NCBI GenBank assembly: GCA_905210415.1
Contig: CAJLWM010000065.1
Location: 1 to 10,880 of the forward strand
DNA: 10,880 bases
Reading direction: 5' to 3'
Source of the DNA: an uncultured Prevotellaceae bacterium
GTDB taxonomy: Bacteria > Bacteroidota > Bacteroidia > Bacteroidales > Muribaculaceae
In this document: positions 1 to 6,782 of the stretch, piece by piece
Layout: every line of letters begins with the position of its first letter
How positions within the stretch are numbered: the stretch's first letter is position 1
Translations under genes and position numbers: made by a program
Notes under the pieces: generated by a model
Told to the model about the DNA's origin: nothing
The model's input: the letters and a program-made list of their open reading frames with translations, nothing else
Database searches by the model: none

Positions 1-170
1 GAGCCGCTGTCGGGACGGTCGAGCGTGCCAATCATTTGCAGCAGAGTGGTTTTGCCAGCGCCGCTCGGACCCACTATCGACACCACTTCGCCCTGATGTA
101 TATCCACACACACATCGCGCAGCACTTGCAGAGAGCCGTAACTTTTGTTGATATTTTTGATTTCTATCAT
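1..170 (-). CDS. lolD: LolD-type ABC transporter ATP-binding protein (5' end only)
   Basis: The first 56 codons of an ABC ATPase, starting ATG at 168-170 and running off the left edge. The peptide opens [17 protein letters not shown], with the A-loop tyrosine at residue 11, and has a perfect Walker A motif GPSGAGKTT at 34-42, followed by [14 protein letters not shown]. The 'GTLDRPDSG' stretch after Walker A is typical of the LolD/MacB/FtsE subgroup, and Bacteroidales LolD proteins look very similar here. LolD powers the inner-membrane LolCDE machine that releases lipoproteins for transfer to the outer membrane; that role is known for the family and inferred here. Q-loop, signature motif and Walker B lie outside the window, so a MacB- or FtsE-like ATPase is not fully excluded. 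It has its own promoter at 232-263, although it lies downstream of and co-directional with the nucleotidyltransferase. Confidence 0.85.
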   Translation of the reverse strand, partial: MIEIKNINKSYGSLQVLRDVCVDIHQGEVVSIVGPSGAGKTTLLQMIGTLDRPDSG

Positions 171-231
171 AATTCAGTGTATGCCTTTAGTGAGTGATAT
201 GTGTTGGTGGAGATGGGGATAAGCGCAAATG

Positions 232-263
232 CGAAGTTACAATATTTATCTAAAATAGGCAAA
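232..263 (-). promoter_or_regulatory. Bacteroidetes-type promoter for the LolD-like gene
   Basis: On the minus strand TTTG (260-263) is followed, after exactly 20 bases, by TAACTTCG (232-239). This matches the Bacteroidetes sigma-ABfr pattern TTTG-N19-21-TAnnTTTG at all but one conserved position. The expected start site is near 225, leaving a leader of about 55 nt before the ATG at 170. Confidence 0.7.
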
Positions 264-276
264 TTGCGTGCCACGC

Positions 277-1332
277 TTAGAGTTGGCTTAGACCGTTGCG
301 ATGCTTCATAAGGTCTTGGGCATGCTTATAGTCGTTTGGCGAACCGATGTCAATCCAAGTGCCTTCGATAGGGAAGTGTGTCACCTTGCCGCCCTTGTTT
401 ATCATTGCCTCCATAAAGTGGGTGGCGTCGAAATATTCGCCGCGAGGGATGATGTCGAGCCAGCTGCGCTTAATCAGATACAAGCCGGCGTTGGCGTAGT
501 AGTTGTAGGTTGGCTTTTCTTCCACGTCGAGGATGCGATTGCCATTGAGCACAAATATGCCGTATGGCACAGAAACCATATATGGCACGCTTGCCACAGT
601 CATGTCGGCACCGTCTTCGATGTGTGCCAGATAGAAATCCTCAAAGTTGATGCTTGTGAGCAAGTCGCTATTCATGAGCAGAACGGTGTTGTTGTAAAAC
701 TCCTTCACCAGGGTGAGGCTGCCGATGGTGCCCATGCGATAAGGCTCCTTCACGCAGTTTACCTTCACGCCAGCCACAGGTTCGGCAAAGTGCTCCTCGA
801 TTTTCTCGGCGAGATAGTTGGTTGTCACCGATATGTGGTTGATGCCATTGCGGGCAAGAGCCTCAATGTTGTAGTCGATAATGCACTTTTCGCCGATTTT
901 CAGCAGCGGTTTTGGCGTGTCGAGCGTGAGCGGACGCAGGCGTTCGCCCTTGCCTCCAGCCATCAGCACGGCGTCAATCGGCAGCAATGAGCGCAGGCGA
1001 TTGAAGTCGTAGATGTTGATGATGTGGTGATCGGCGTCGATATGCGGCACAAGGGTGATTTTCTTGTCGCGGAGTCGCTTCACGTCGGTGACTTGCACTT
1101 TTTCGCCGCAGAATGTAACGCACGGGCTGTGCATGATGCTGCGCACCTCGTCGGTGAGTTGGTGACCGCCTATTAGGCTGCGACGGATGTCGCCGTCGGT
1201 GAGAGAACCGAGGAGTTGGCCGTCTTGGTTGCACACGAAAAGGGTCATTGCTCCGCCCGATAGTTTGTTGAGGCGATTGAGTGCGTCAAGCACCGTGCTA
1301 TGTTCGTTGATAATAAAATCTGCTGTATTCAT
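277..1332 (-). CDS. CBS-domain sugar-1-phosphate nucleotidyltransferase
   Basis: A 351-residue protein with two parts. Residues about 8-115 form a pair of CBS domains (first repeat ends GSLTDGDIRR at 42-51), which usually bind adenine nucleotides and regulate the attached enzyme. Residues about 120-345 are an RmlA/GlmU-like nucleotidyltransferase. The signature MAGGKGERLRPLT is at 124-136 with the P-loop-like GG and catalytic R, then TPKPLL at 139-144, NSD at 221-223 (metal-binding Asp), EEKP at 271-274 and WIDIG at 326-330. Such enzymes join a sugar-1-phosphate to an NTP, giving the activated sugar for surface glycans. The same CBS plus transferase order occurs in PtmE-like enzymes (glucosamine-1-phosphate guanylyltransferase of the legionaminic acid pathway) and HddC relatives, but the sugar and nucleotide cannot be read here. 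No other sugar-pathway gene is in view. The start is ATG at 1330-1332 with a TAAATTTG box about 57 bases upstream. No terminator is visible before the LolD-like promoter. Confidence 0.9.
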   Translation of the reverse strand: MNTADFIINEHSTVLDALNRLNKLSGGAMTLFVCNQDGQLLGSLTDGDIRRSLIGGHQLTDEVRSIMHSPCVTFCGEKVQVTDVKRLRDKKITLVPHIDADHHIINIYDFNRLRSLLPIDAVLMAGGKGERLRPLTLDTPKPLLKIGEKCIIDYNIEALARNGINHISVTTNYLAEKIEEHFAEPVAGVKVNCVKEPYRMGTIGSLTLVKEFYNNTVLLMNSDLLTSINFEDFYLAHIEDGADMTVASVPYMVSVPYGIFVLNGNRILDVEEKPTYNYYANAGLYLIKRSWLDIIPRGEYFDATHFMEAMINKGGKVTHFPIEGTWIDIGSPNDYKHAQDLMKHRNGLSQL

Positions 1333-1388
1333 AAGTTAGTGTAGTCGTAGTTAACAAGTAGGCAATAAGCCATATCTAATGTATAATG

Positions 1389-1396
1389 CAAATTTA
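1389..1396 (-). promoter_or_regulatory. -7 box for the nucleotidyltransferase gene
   Basis: The minus strand reads TAAATTTG, a perfect TAnnTTTG -7 element, followed by CA. No good TTTG lies 19-21 bases upstream, so only half of the promoter is recognisable. The predicted leader is about 50 nt. The 217-bp gap 1333-1549 thus carries two divergent promoters. Confidence 0.55.
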
Positions 1397-1468
1397 ATCT
1401 ATTTTGTTGGTGGTAGGTGCTGAAAAGATGAAAAAACTGTCTTATTCTGGAAAATAATTCTTATCGGT

Positions 1469-1500
1469 GTTGTAATTTTATTTCATCTTTTATATTTTTG
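1469..1500 (+). promoter_or_regulatory. Bacteroidetes-type promoter for the 1550 lipoprotein
   Basis: TATTTTTG at 1493-1500 is a perfect TAnnTTTG -7 box followed by CA. GTTG at 1469-1472 (3 of 4 match to TTTG) sits 20 bases upstream. The start site should be near 1507, giving an A-rich leader of about 43 nt, which is usual for Bacteroidales where Shine-Dalgarno sequences are weak or absent. Confidence 0.7.
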
Positions 1501-1549
1501 CATAGTTTTCAAAGCAAAAAAAAATTCCAAACATAAAGTATAAACGAAC

Positions 1550-2269
1550 ATGAAAAGTCTAAAAACAAAATTGATGCAGATATTTGCAATCGTAATGGTT
1601 GCATTTATGGCAACATCGTGTCTTGACACAGGAAAGAACGAAAACCCTACATATTATCAGGACATCGTCACTATCGGTGCATCAGAAGATGGCGCACAAG
1701 TGTGGTTTACTGGTGCGAGAGGTCGTTTGCTTGCAAACGGTGTGCCTACCACAATGCCAATAAAAAATTATGTTGGCTGCCGTGCGTTGCTATACTATAG
1801 TGATGCAGAGAAGGTGGTGCCTGGATTTGACAAGGTGGTAAACATCGCTGCTATCTCTATAGCTAACACAAACTTTGGCGTGAAGACAGCGTCTACTGCC
1901 GAAGAGCTTGCCGCATTTGGCGAGGAGCCTATGGTTGTGGAGAAGACCGACACTCACTTGCAAGGCGAGTGGCTCGACTTGATGGCATCATACTATGTGA
2001 ATTCTGAGGCTAAGAATGAGTTTTCGCTCGTTGCTCCAGATCCAAGCCTCTACTCTGGCGTGAACGTGCCTGAGGGATATCTCTACTTGGAGTTGCGTCA
2101 AAAGGTGAGCAAACAATTTTCAAAGGTTCAGCAAAACAAGGGAATGGTTTCATTCCGCCTGCAAGACGATTATATGCCAGAATCACAGGGTTATAAGGGT
2201 ATATATCTGAGAGTGGAGACAGGTAGCGCTGCTCCTACTTATCTGAAAATCGACAATGTGAAACAGTAA
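1550..2269 (+). CDS. Small secreted lipoprotein, possibly NigD-like
   Basis: A 239-residue protein with a lipoprotein signal peptide: positively charged MKSLKTK, a hydrophobic core (about 9-21), then lipobox ATSC with the lipidated cysteine at 24. The mature part starts CLDTGKNENPTYYQ. It is probably anchored to the outer membrane. The 'SCLD' start, the length and the mixed beta-strand-like body (a segment near VGCRALLYYSD, then alternating strands to a C-terminal YLKIDNVKQ) resemble the NigD-like family of Bacteroidales lipoproteins, but this is recall of a weak pattern, not a firm assignment. No catalytic motif is visible. ATG at 1550 fits the signal peptide and the promoter upstream. It is monocistronic: its own promoter precedes it and the next gene, after 268 bp, also has one. 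Function unknown. Confidence 0.8.
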   Translation: MKSLKTKLMQIFAIVMVAFMATSCLDTGKNENPTYYQDIVTIGASEDGAQVWFTGARGRLLANGVPTTMPIKNYVGCRALLYYSDAEKVVPGFDKVVNIAAISIANTNFGVKTASTAEELAAFGEEPMVVEKTDTHLQGEWLDLMASYYVNSEAKNEFSLVAPDPSLYSGVNVPEGYLYLELRQKVSKQFSKVQQNKGMVSFRLQDDYMPESQGYKGIYLRVETGSAAPTYLKIDNVKQ

Positions 2270-2300
2270 GACTAAACATAAATATCGCAAAACTTGATAT

Positions 2301-2337
2301 AGGCTGTGCTTCCAGATGGTTGCTCAGCCTTATTTGT
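2301..2337 (+). terminator. Possible weak terminator after the lipoprotein gene
   Basis: AGGCTG (2301-2306) can pair with CAGCCT (2325-2330), and a further GC/GC pair forms past a single T-T mismatch, leaving a 12-nt loop. TTATTTG follows, which is only a partial U-tract. It lies 31 bases after the stop, the right place for a terminator, but the stem is short. Confidence 0.4.
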
Positions 2338-2389
2338 TGAGTGTAGTGGAGTTTTGGTGGGGCTTAGCTCGTATTAAAAATCAATCAAA

Positions 2390-2449
2390 ATCTGCACTTC
2401 TAAAAATCCGAAATTCTCTAAGTCCTAATGTCCGAATTGGGTTAAATGG
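2390..2449 (+). repeat. Dispersed intergenic repeat, copy A
   Basis: Begins ATCTGCACTTCT, continues with AAATCCGAAATTCT, and ends CCTAATGTCCGAATTGGG then TTAAA. Closely similar stretches occur at 3904-3985, 10101-10152 and 10441-10500, and the 3' part also occurs on the minus strand at 6591-6621. This copy lies immediately upstream of the MATE promoter. Confidence 0.7.
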
Positions 2450-2458
2450 TTTAAATAT

Positions 2459-2490
2459 ATTGCACGAGACGGTAAATGTTGGTAACTTTG
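2459..2490 (+). promoter_or_regulatory. Bacteroidetes-type promoter for the MATE gene
   Basis: TAACTTTG at 2483-2490 is a perfect -7 box followed by CA. ATTG at 2459-2462 (3 of 4 to TTTG) is 20 bases upstream. The predicted leader before ATG 2538 is about 40 nt. Repeat copy A ends some 10 bases before the -33 box. Confidence 0.7.
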
Positions 2491-2537
2491 CACTCCGAAA
2501 AAAGATTGTAAAGATTAATATCATAGTAGGTTAGATT

Positions 2538-3896
2538 ATGACAGATGTAAAGAGCGGTGCAACAGCGTTGGGCACAGAGCCGATTGGTAAACTGCTGATG
2601 CAATATGCGGTGCCGGCAATCATAGCCATGACGGCAAGTTCGCTTTATAATATGGTAGATAGCATTTTTATTGGTCAAGGCGTTGGTCCGTTGGCTATTT
2701 CTGGTTTGGCTATCACCTTTCCGTTGATGAATTTATCGGCAGCATTCGGCACCTTGGTGGGCTTGGGATGCGCAACGCTCGTGTCGGTGCGCCTTGGTCA
2801 GAAAGACTATGCCACCGCTGAGCGTGTGCTTGGCAACTGTGTGACTATGAATGTTGTTCTCGGTTTGCTGCTCACGGTGGTGGCATTGACATATCTCGAT
2901 CCGATTCTTGTGTTCTTCGGCAGTAGTGAGGCCACTATTGGTTATGCCCGCGGCTATATGGAGATAATCATACTCGGTAACGTGATTACACACCTCTATA
3001 TGGGCCTGAATGCGATGCTTCGTTCGTCGGGACACCCCAAGCAGGCGATGTGTGCCACAATAGCCACTGTGGTGCTAAACACCATTCTTGACCCGATATT
3101 CATTTATGGCTTTGATATGGGCATACGCGGTGCTGCTATTGCCACGGTGCTTGCTCAGATAGTGTCGCTGGTGTGGGAGCTGTGGCTGTTCAGTCGCAAG
3201 GGCGAATTGTTGCACTTCAAACGAGGCATATTCCGCCCGAACCGTCGCATTATCAACGACTCGTTCTCTATAGGCATGGCGCCATTTTTGATGAACCTTG
3301 CGGCGTGCCTTGTGGTGCTGCTCATCAACCACGGACTTGTGCGATATAGCGGCGATTTGGCGGTAGGCGCTTTCGGCATTGTCAATCGTCTGGTGTTTGT
3401 TGTGGTGATGATATGCGTGGGATTCAATCAAGCTATGCAGCCGATATGTGGCTATAATTATGGTTCGCAGCAATACGATCGTGTTGCCGACGTGCTCAAG
3501 CGCACACTTGTGGCAGCCACTATTGTCACTACCACTGGATTCTTGGTGTTTATGTTCTTCACAGAGCAAGTGGTGAGGATATTCACCACCGATGCCGAGT
3601 TGATTGGTCTGGCAGAATTTGGCTTACGCGTAGCGGTGCTGATATTCCCGATAGTGGGAATACAAATGGTAACAGCCAACTTCTTCCAAAGCATAGGCAA
3701 GGCGCACAAGTCAATCATCCTGTCGCTATCGCGCCAAGTGATTGTTCTCATACCATGCTTATTGATATTGCCACATTACTTTGGTGTGAAAGGCGTGTGG
3801 TATAGTATGCCCGTCAGCGACTTGGTTTCGTCGATTCTTGCCATGGTGATGCTGGCTGCCGAGGTGAAGAAGTTTAAACACAAATCGCAAGCGTAA
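2538..3896 (+). CDS. MATE family multidrug/Na+ (H+) antiporter
   Basis: A 452-residue polytopic inner-membrane protein, the usual size for MATE exporters, with about 12 hydrophobic segments in two homologous halves. Family signatures are visible: PAIIAMTASSLYNMVDSIFI (residues about 26-45, the first helix of the N-lobe), the GLGCATLVSVRLGQKD stretch near 75-90, NAMLRSSGHPKQAM (near 158-171), LNTILDPIFIYGF (near 179-191) and, in the C-lobe, GFNQAMQPICGYNYGS (near 295-310). The DPIFIYGF and QPICGYNYG motifs are characteristic of the MepA-like branch. Such pumps expel cationic drugs or dyes using a Na+ or H+ gradient; the substrate cannot be predicted from sequence. ATG at 2538 is favoured because it starts just before the first amphipathic segment and sits about 40 nt after a good promoter. 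It is monocistronic, with no neighbouring regulator gene and no clear terminator after the TAA. Confidence 0.95.
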   Translation: MTDVKSGATALGTEPIGKLLMQYAVPAIIAMTASSLYNMVDSIFIGQGVGPLAISGLAITFPLMNLSAAFGTLVGLGCATLVSVRLGQKDYATAERVLGNCVTMNVVLGLLLTVVALTYLDPILVFFGSSEATIGYARGYMEIIILGNVITHLYMGLNAMLRSSGHPKQAMCATIATVVLNTILDPIFIYGFDMGIRGAAIATVLAQIVSLVWELWLFSRKGELLHFKRGIFRPNRRIINDSFSIGMAPFLMNLAACLVVLLINHGLVRYSGDLAVGAFGIVNRLVFVVVMICVGFNQAMQPICGYNYGSQQYDRVADVLKRTLVAATIVTTTGFLVFMFFTEQVVRIFTTDAELIGLAEFGLRVAVLIFPIVGIQMVTANFFQSIGKAHKSIILSLSRQVIVLIPCLLILPHYFGVKGVWYSMPVSDLVSSILAMVMLAAEVKKFKHKSQA

Positions 3897-3903
3897 AAAA
3901 AAT

Positions 3904-3985
3904 ATCTGCGCTTCGTTAATTCCGAAAGACTCCAAGCGGTAGAAAAATCACCAAATTTACGGCCTAATGCCCGAATTGGGTTAAA
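3904..3985 (+). repeat. Dispersed intergenic repeat, copy B (with about 26-bp internal insertion)
   Basis: Starts ATCTGCGCTTC, then AATTCCGAAA, ACTCCAAG, an extra stretch of about 26 bases absent from copy A, then CCTAATGCCCGAATTGGG and TTAAA. It begins 8 bases after the MATE stop codon. Its 3' edge coincides with the stop codon of the kinase remnant on the other strand, so the repeat may have landed at the end of that gene. Confidence 0.65.
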
Positions 3986-4279
3986 ATATCACCTCAAAGC
4001 AAGTGCCTTCGTCAACCTTTGAACTTACGGATAGCTTCCCGCCCAGTTTGCTGATTATCTCCTTCGACAGGGCAAGTCCGATGCCATGACCAGAGGCATT
4101 CCTTTGTCAATCGTTTCCGATGAGGTGTGCGACAGTTGTATGTTGGTCTGTCTCTCGTGGTTTTTCTCGAAGTAACGGTTGGTCACATTGTTGCCTTATT
4201 CGTCATATTGTGGATTGTTGTTCACCACAAAGATAGACAGATATTCCGACGAATGAGGCGCATAGAACACTAATAATTG
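3981..4279 (-). pseudogene. Decayed histidine-kinase C-terminal fragment
   Basis: Read on the minus strand, the end of this stretch gives ASGHGIGLALSKEI, then ISKLGGKLSVSSK and VDEGTCFEVIF and a TAA (3981-3983). GxGIGLAL is the G2 box of the HATPase_c domain, and the following 'GG(K)LSVSS..GTCFEV' is the usual kinase ending. Upstream, one frame away, comes LSIFVVNNNPQYDE, a TAA stop, then NRYFEKNHERQ and SSETIDKG. Joining the frames needs one added base near 4109 (D-K-G-N-A-S-G-H). So about 99 codons survive with one internal stop and one frameshift. No dimerisation His domain, receiver or sensor is present in the window. This was a sensor kinase ATPase domain and is now a relic; I see no start codon or promoter for it. 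Confidence 0.75.
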
Positions 4280-4308
4280 CCTAAATGGGTGGTTTCGACA
4301 ATTATTAG
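4270..4308. repeat. 10-bp perfect inverted repeat with 19-nt spacer
   Basis: CTAATAATTG (4270-4279) and CAATTATTAG (4299-4308) are exact reverse complements. The pair sits at the upstream edge of the kinase remnant. It is AT-rich with no U-tract, so it is not an obvious terminator for the gene ending at 4373. It may be a scar or a binding site. The remaining 64 bases up to 4372 show nothing recognisable. Confidence 0.45.
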
Positions 4309-4372
4309 GGAAAAATTGAACATTTTTGATATTTGGTTCTTGCTTGAAGATGTTCGGCTTGTACGACTGGGT

Positions 4373-6463
4373 TTAGCGGCGTGTTGGGTTCAGCTGTTGT
4401 AGCTGGTTGCGCGCGTCGTTGTAGCGATTGCCCGAATAGCTGTTGTTGTCGCGTTCAAAGCCCGAAACGCCCCAGTTTACGCCTTCTTCATCCTCGTCTT
4501 CATCGTCGTCTGACTTCTTGCGCTTGGTGTCGTTCTTGCGGTCCTTTGGCTTGTTTTTCTTGATTTCCTCAGGTTTCTGTTTGTCCACAGCGAGTTGATA
4601 GACATCCCAAGTCTGCTCTACGTCCCAATTCTTTTTAAGAACCAGTTTCTTAGGATAGTAGAATACGTCTTCGGGTTGCTGATGAAGGGCGTAATTGCCG
4701 GTGTCCCATTTGCCGTTGCCGTTCACATCGAGCACCATGCGGGCATAGTAGGTGCCAGGTTTCACGTTTTCAAACACGGCGCTGCCTTTCACCACCGAGG
4801 CGGTGTCAACCACCTGGTCGTTGCTATTGAGCAATTCCACGAATGCGTTGCCAATCACGTTGACTTTCATCTCCAGATTGGAGTATTCCTCGAGGGCGGG
4901 TATCGAAAACTCGGCCTTTTCGGGTTTGTTCATATTGCCATAGCAGTTGTAGATGCTCATCGAATCCACCTCCACGCGATATTGGGTGCCAGCTTCAAAA
5001 GGGAAGTCGATTTTGTATTGCATTATGTCCACCGAGTCGTAAGGGACCAGCGTGATGGGCTTGTCAACCTTGTTCCACACGGTGTCTTCTTTCGCGAGCA
5101 GGCGCAACCCCGACTGGTTGATGGAGTCGATAGGGATGTCGAACGTCACTGTCAGTGGTTTGCCGAAGTCTACGTTCGTGGCGAATTTCATGCTGATTGG
5201 CGGAATGCTGTCGAAGCGCGAAGTGCCGCTTGTGCTGTCGGCTTCCTCTTCTGTGTCGCCCGAATTAGGTAGGACGCCAAAAAGGCTTTTTTTCTTCTTT
5301 TTGCTCTTGTTCTTGGCTTCGGTCTTGCTTGTCGAAGCCTTGTCGGCGCTCTTCTTCTGCTTCTTGCGAAGGTTAAATTTCAGCGTGTCGGTTTTCCAAG
5401 AGATTTTTTCGAGAGAGTCAGTGTGTAAGTATTTTGTCTCTATGAGAATAGAGTCGCTTTTGATGAGGCTGCTGTCGGTGAGCCAATAGATAAGTGAGTC
5501 GTTGGCTGCAGTGCGTTCGAGGCGATACCAATTGCTGTGCTGAGGGGTTGGCTTGAGCATGTTCAGGCGAGGCAGTGTGTCGGTAGGCGCCGAGAAGAGA
5601 ATGTGTAGTTTGTTGTCAGCCATACGCTCGTTTTTCTTGAGATAAAGCGAGCGGTAGTTCTCGTTGAACATAGCGAGAAATATATCGTTTGGCTCGTAAG
5701 CGGTGTGCAATCCGGGTTGGATGGTGTCGATGGTGCCGTTGTATTTAAATATTGTGTCGGTAGTCTCCACTTGGTGGCACGAAGGCACCACCACATCGCC
5801 GAAGAAAGCCATGTCCTCGCTGCGGGCATAGGTGTAGTTGCCGTCGAGGTCGTTGAGCCCGAACACATGGTAGCGGCCCGGCTTGAGGTTGCGCAGGGTG
5901 AATTGCCCGTATTCGTTGGTGCGGGCAATGCGAGATAGCGGCACCTTAGAGAATGCGCTGTCGGCAAGATTCTCCTGAAGACCAACGATAATGCTTTGCA
6001 TAGGTTCAAGGTCGCGGGCGCGCAGCATGATGCCCGATACCTGCATAGAGTCGATGGCGTCGCCCGTAGAGAATGCTATCGAAAATCCGTCGATAGGGTT
6101 GCCCTCGTTGAGGTCTTGTATGCAGTCGGCAAAGTCGATGCAATAGGTGGTGTTTGGCAGCAAAGTGTCGCGCAGTTCCACGGTCACTTTTTTGCCGAGG
6201 CTGCGTATGATAGGCATATTTTTCTGTGCTGGCGACACCACCACTTTCTTCATGTGGTCTTTGAGCTGGATATATTCGTCAAACTCAATGGTGATTTTTT
6301 CTCCTTTGAAATTCAGTTGGTTTGGCGTTGGGGTGCTGTTGACAAACACCGGAGGCAACACGTCGCGCGGTCCTCCTTCGGGACGGCCAATGTTGGCGCA
6401 CGAATATAGGGTGGTTGCCAAGAGCGCCATCAAGATGAAATATGCTGTTTTCTCGAGTTTCAC
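4373..6463 (-). CDS. Ig-like domain (Big_5/SbsA-type) outer-membrane lipoprotein
   Basis: A 696-residue lipoprotein if read from GTG at 6461-6463. That start gives VKLEK, a hydrophobic stretch and lipobox LYSC with Cys 22, a normal signal peptide. The reading frame stays open to a TTG at 6523, but that adds a polar, Tyr/His-rich tail before the signal peptide and overlaps the promoter -7 box, so I reject it. Residues about 35-133 are a bacterial Ig-like domain (DVLPPVFVNSTPTPNQ... IEFDEYIQL... LPNTTYCIDF... FSTGD). A carboxypeptidase-regulatory-like beta-sandwich follows (about 140-210: GQFTLRNLKPGRYHVFGLND). A Lys-rich linker is at about 362-395. Then come beta-rich segments with a calcium-loop-like DVNGNGKWDTG near 579-589. 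The tail is highly charged (KPKDRKNDTKRKKS then DDDEDEDEE). Proteins of this layout are widespread single-copy Bacteroidota lipoproteins of unknown function. It is divergent from secDF. Confidence 0.85.
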   Translation of the reverse strand: MKLEKTAYFILMALLATTLYSCANIGRPEGGPRDVLPPVFVNSTPTPNQLNFKGEKITIEFDEYIQLKDHMKKVVVSPAQKNMPIIRSLGKKVTVELRDTLLPNTTYCIDFADCIQDLNEGNPIDGFSIAFSTGDAIDSMQVSGIMLRARDLEPMQSIIVGLQENLADSAFSKVPLSRIARTNEYGQFTLRNLKPGRYHVFGLNDLDGNYTYARSEDMAFFGDVVVPSCHQVETTDTIFKYNGTIDTIQPGLHTAYEPNDIFLAMFNENYRSLYLKKNERMADNKLHILFSAPTDTLPRLNMLKPTPQHSNWYRLERTAANDSLIYWLTDSSLIKSDSILIETKYLHTDSLEKISWKTDTLKFNLRKKQKKSADKASTSKTEAKNKSKKKKKSLFGVLPNSGDTEEEADSTSGTSRFDSIPPISMKFATNVDFGKPLTVTFDIPIDSINQSGLRLLAKEDTVWNKVDKPITLVPYDSVDIMQYKIDFPFEAGTQYRVEVDSMSIYNCYGNMNKPEKAEFSIPALEEYSNLEMKVNVIGNAFVELLNSNDQVVDTASVVKGSAVFENVKPGTYYARMVLDVNGNGKWDTGNYALHQQPEDVFYYPKKLVLKKNWDVEQTWDVYQLAVDKQKPEEIKKNKPKDRKNDTKRKKSDDDEDEDEEGVNWGVSGFERDNNSYSGNRYNDARNQLQQLNPTRR

Positions 6464-6512
6464 TGTCGATGAATTTTCGTTGATATGATAATAATATGTG
6501 TAATGATGGCCG

Positions 6513-6543
6513 TAAAGGTACAAAAAATCCTTGTCATAGCAAA
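6513..6543 (-). promoter_or_regulatory. Bacteroidetes-type promoter for the Ig-like lipoprotein
   Basis: On the minus strand TTTG (6540-6543) is followed after 19 bases by TACCTTTA (6513-6520), one mismatch from TAnnTTTG. Transcription would start near 6506, downstream of the TTG codon at 6521-6523. This supports the GTG at 6463 as the real start, with a leader of about 43 nt. Confidence 0.65.
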
Positions 6544-6590
6544 GAAGTGGCGCGAAGGAGAATACTATGCAAATCGGGCTGAAAAGCTCG

Positions 6591-6621
6591 TTAACCCCAA
6601 ATCGGTAATTAGGCCGTAAAT
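6591..6621 (-). repeat. Dispersed intergenic repeat, copy E (3' part only, minus strand)
   Basis: Read on the minus strand it gives ATTTACGGCCTAAT, then TACCGATTTGGGGTTAA. The first 14 bases are identical to 3955-3968 in copy B, and the rest aligns with the CCCGAATTGGGTTAA core. It lies between the divergent promoters of the lipoprotein and secDF. A second CAAATCGGGC at 6570-6579 (plus strand) may be a further piece of the family. Confidence 0.6.
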
Positions 6622-6686
6622 GTGGTAATAAATAGGTTCAGAATGTGCCTTTCCACATTAATTTTAAAGGAAATAGAGTTGAAATG

Positions 6687-6717
6687 TTTTTCACTTGAAT
6701 TATTTGATGTATATTTG
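6687..6717 (+). promoter_or_regulatory. Bacteroidetes-type promoter for secDF
   Basis: TATATTTG at 6710-6717 is a perfect TAnnTTTG box followed by CA. TTTT at 6687-6690 (3 of 4) lies 19 bases upstream. The predicted leader is about 59 nt, A-rich and without a Shine-Dalgarno sequence. Confidence 0.7.
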
Positions 6718-6782
6718 CATTTTGAAATAAGTGCGTAAACGAAATTAATAATAAATAAATAATCAAACATTAAAACAAACTT

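Noticed and set aside
214..224. 11-base word TGGGGATAAGC shared with 10793-10803.
   Set aside because: Matches of this length are expected by chance in a window this size, and the second copy lies in the transposase-like coding end.
301..990. A 229-codon frame antisense to the nucleotidyltransferase.
   Set aside because: The opposite strand encodes a clear enzyme with conserved motifs; His/Val-rich antisense frames are a common by-product of GC-biased codons.
2316..2534. A 72-codon open frame between the lipoprotein and MATE genes.
   Set aside because: It spans a possible terminator, repeat copy A and the whole MATE promoter; no family resemblance.
6619..6659. Inverted repeat AATGTGG/CCACATT with 27-base spacing between the divergent genes.
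   Set aside because: Seven bases with a long spacer is within chance for an AT-rich intergenic region, and it does not sit at either promoter.
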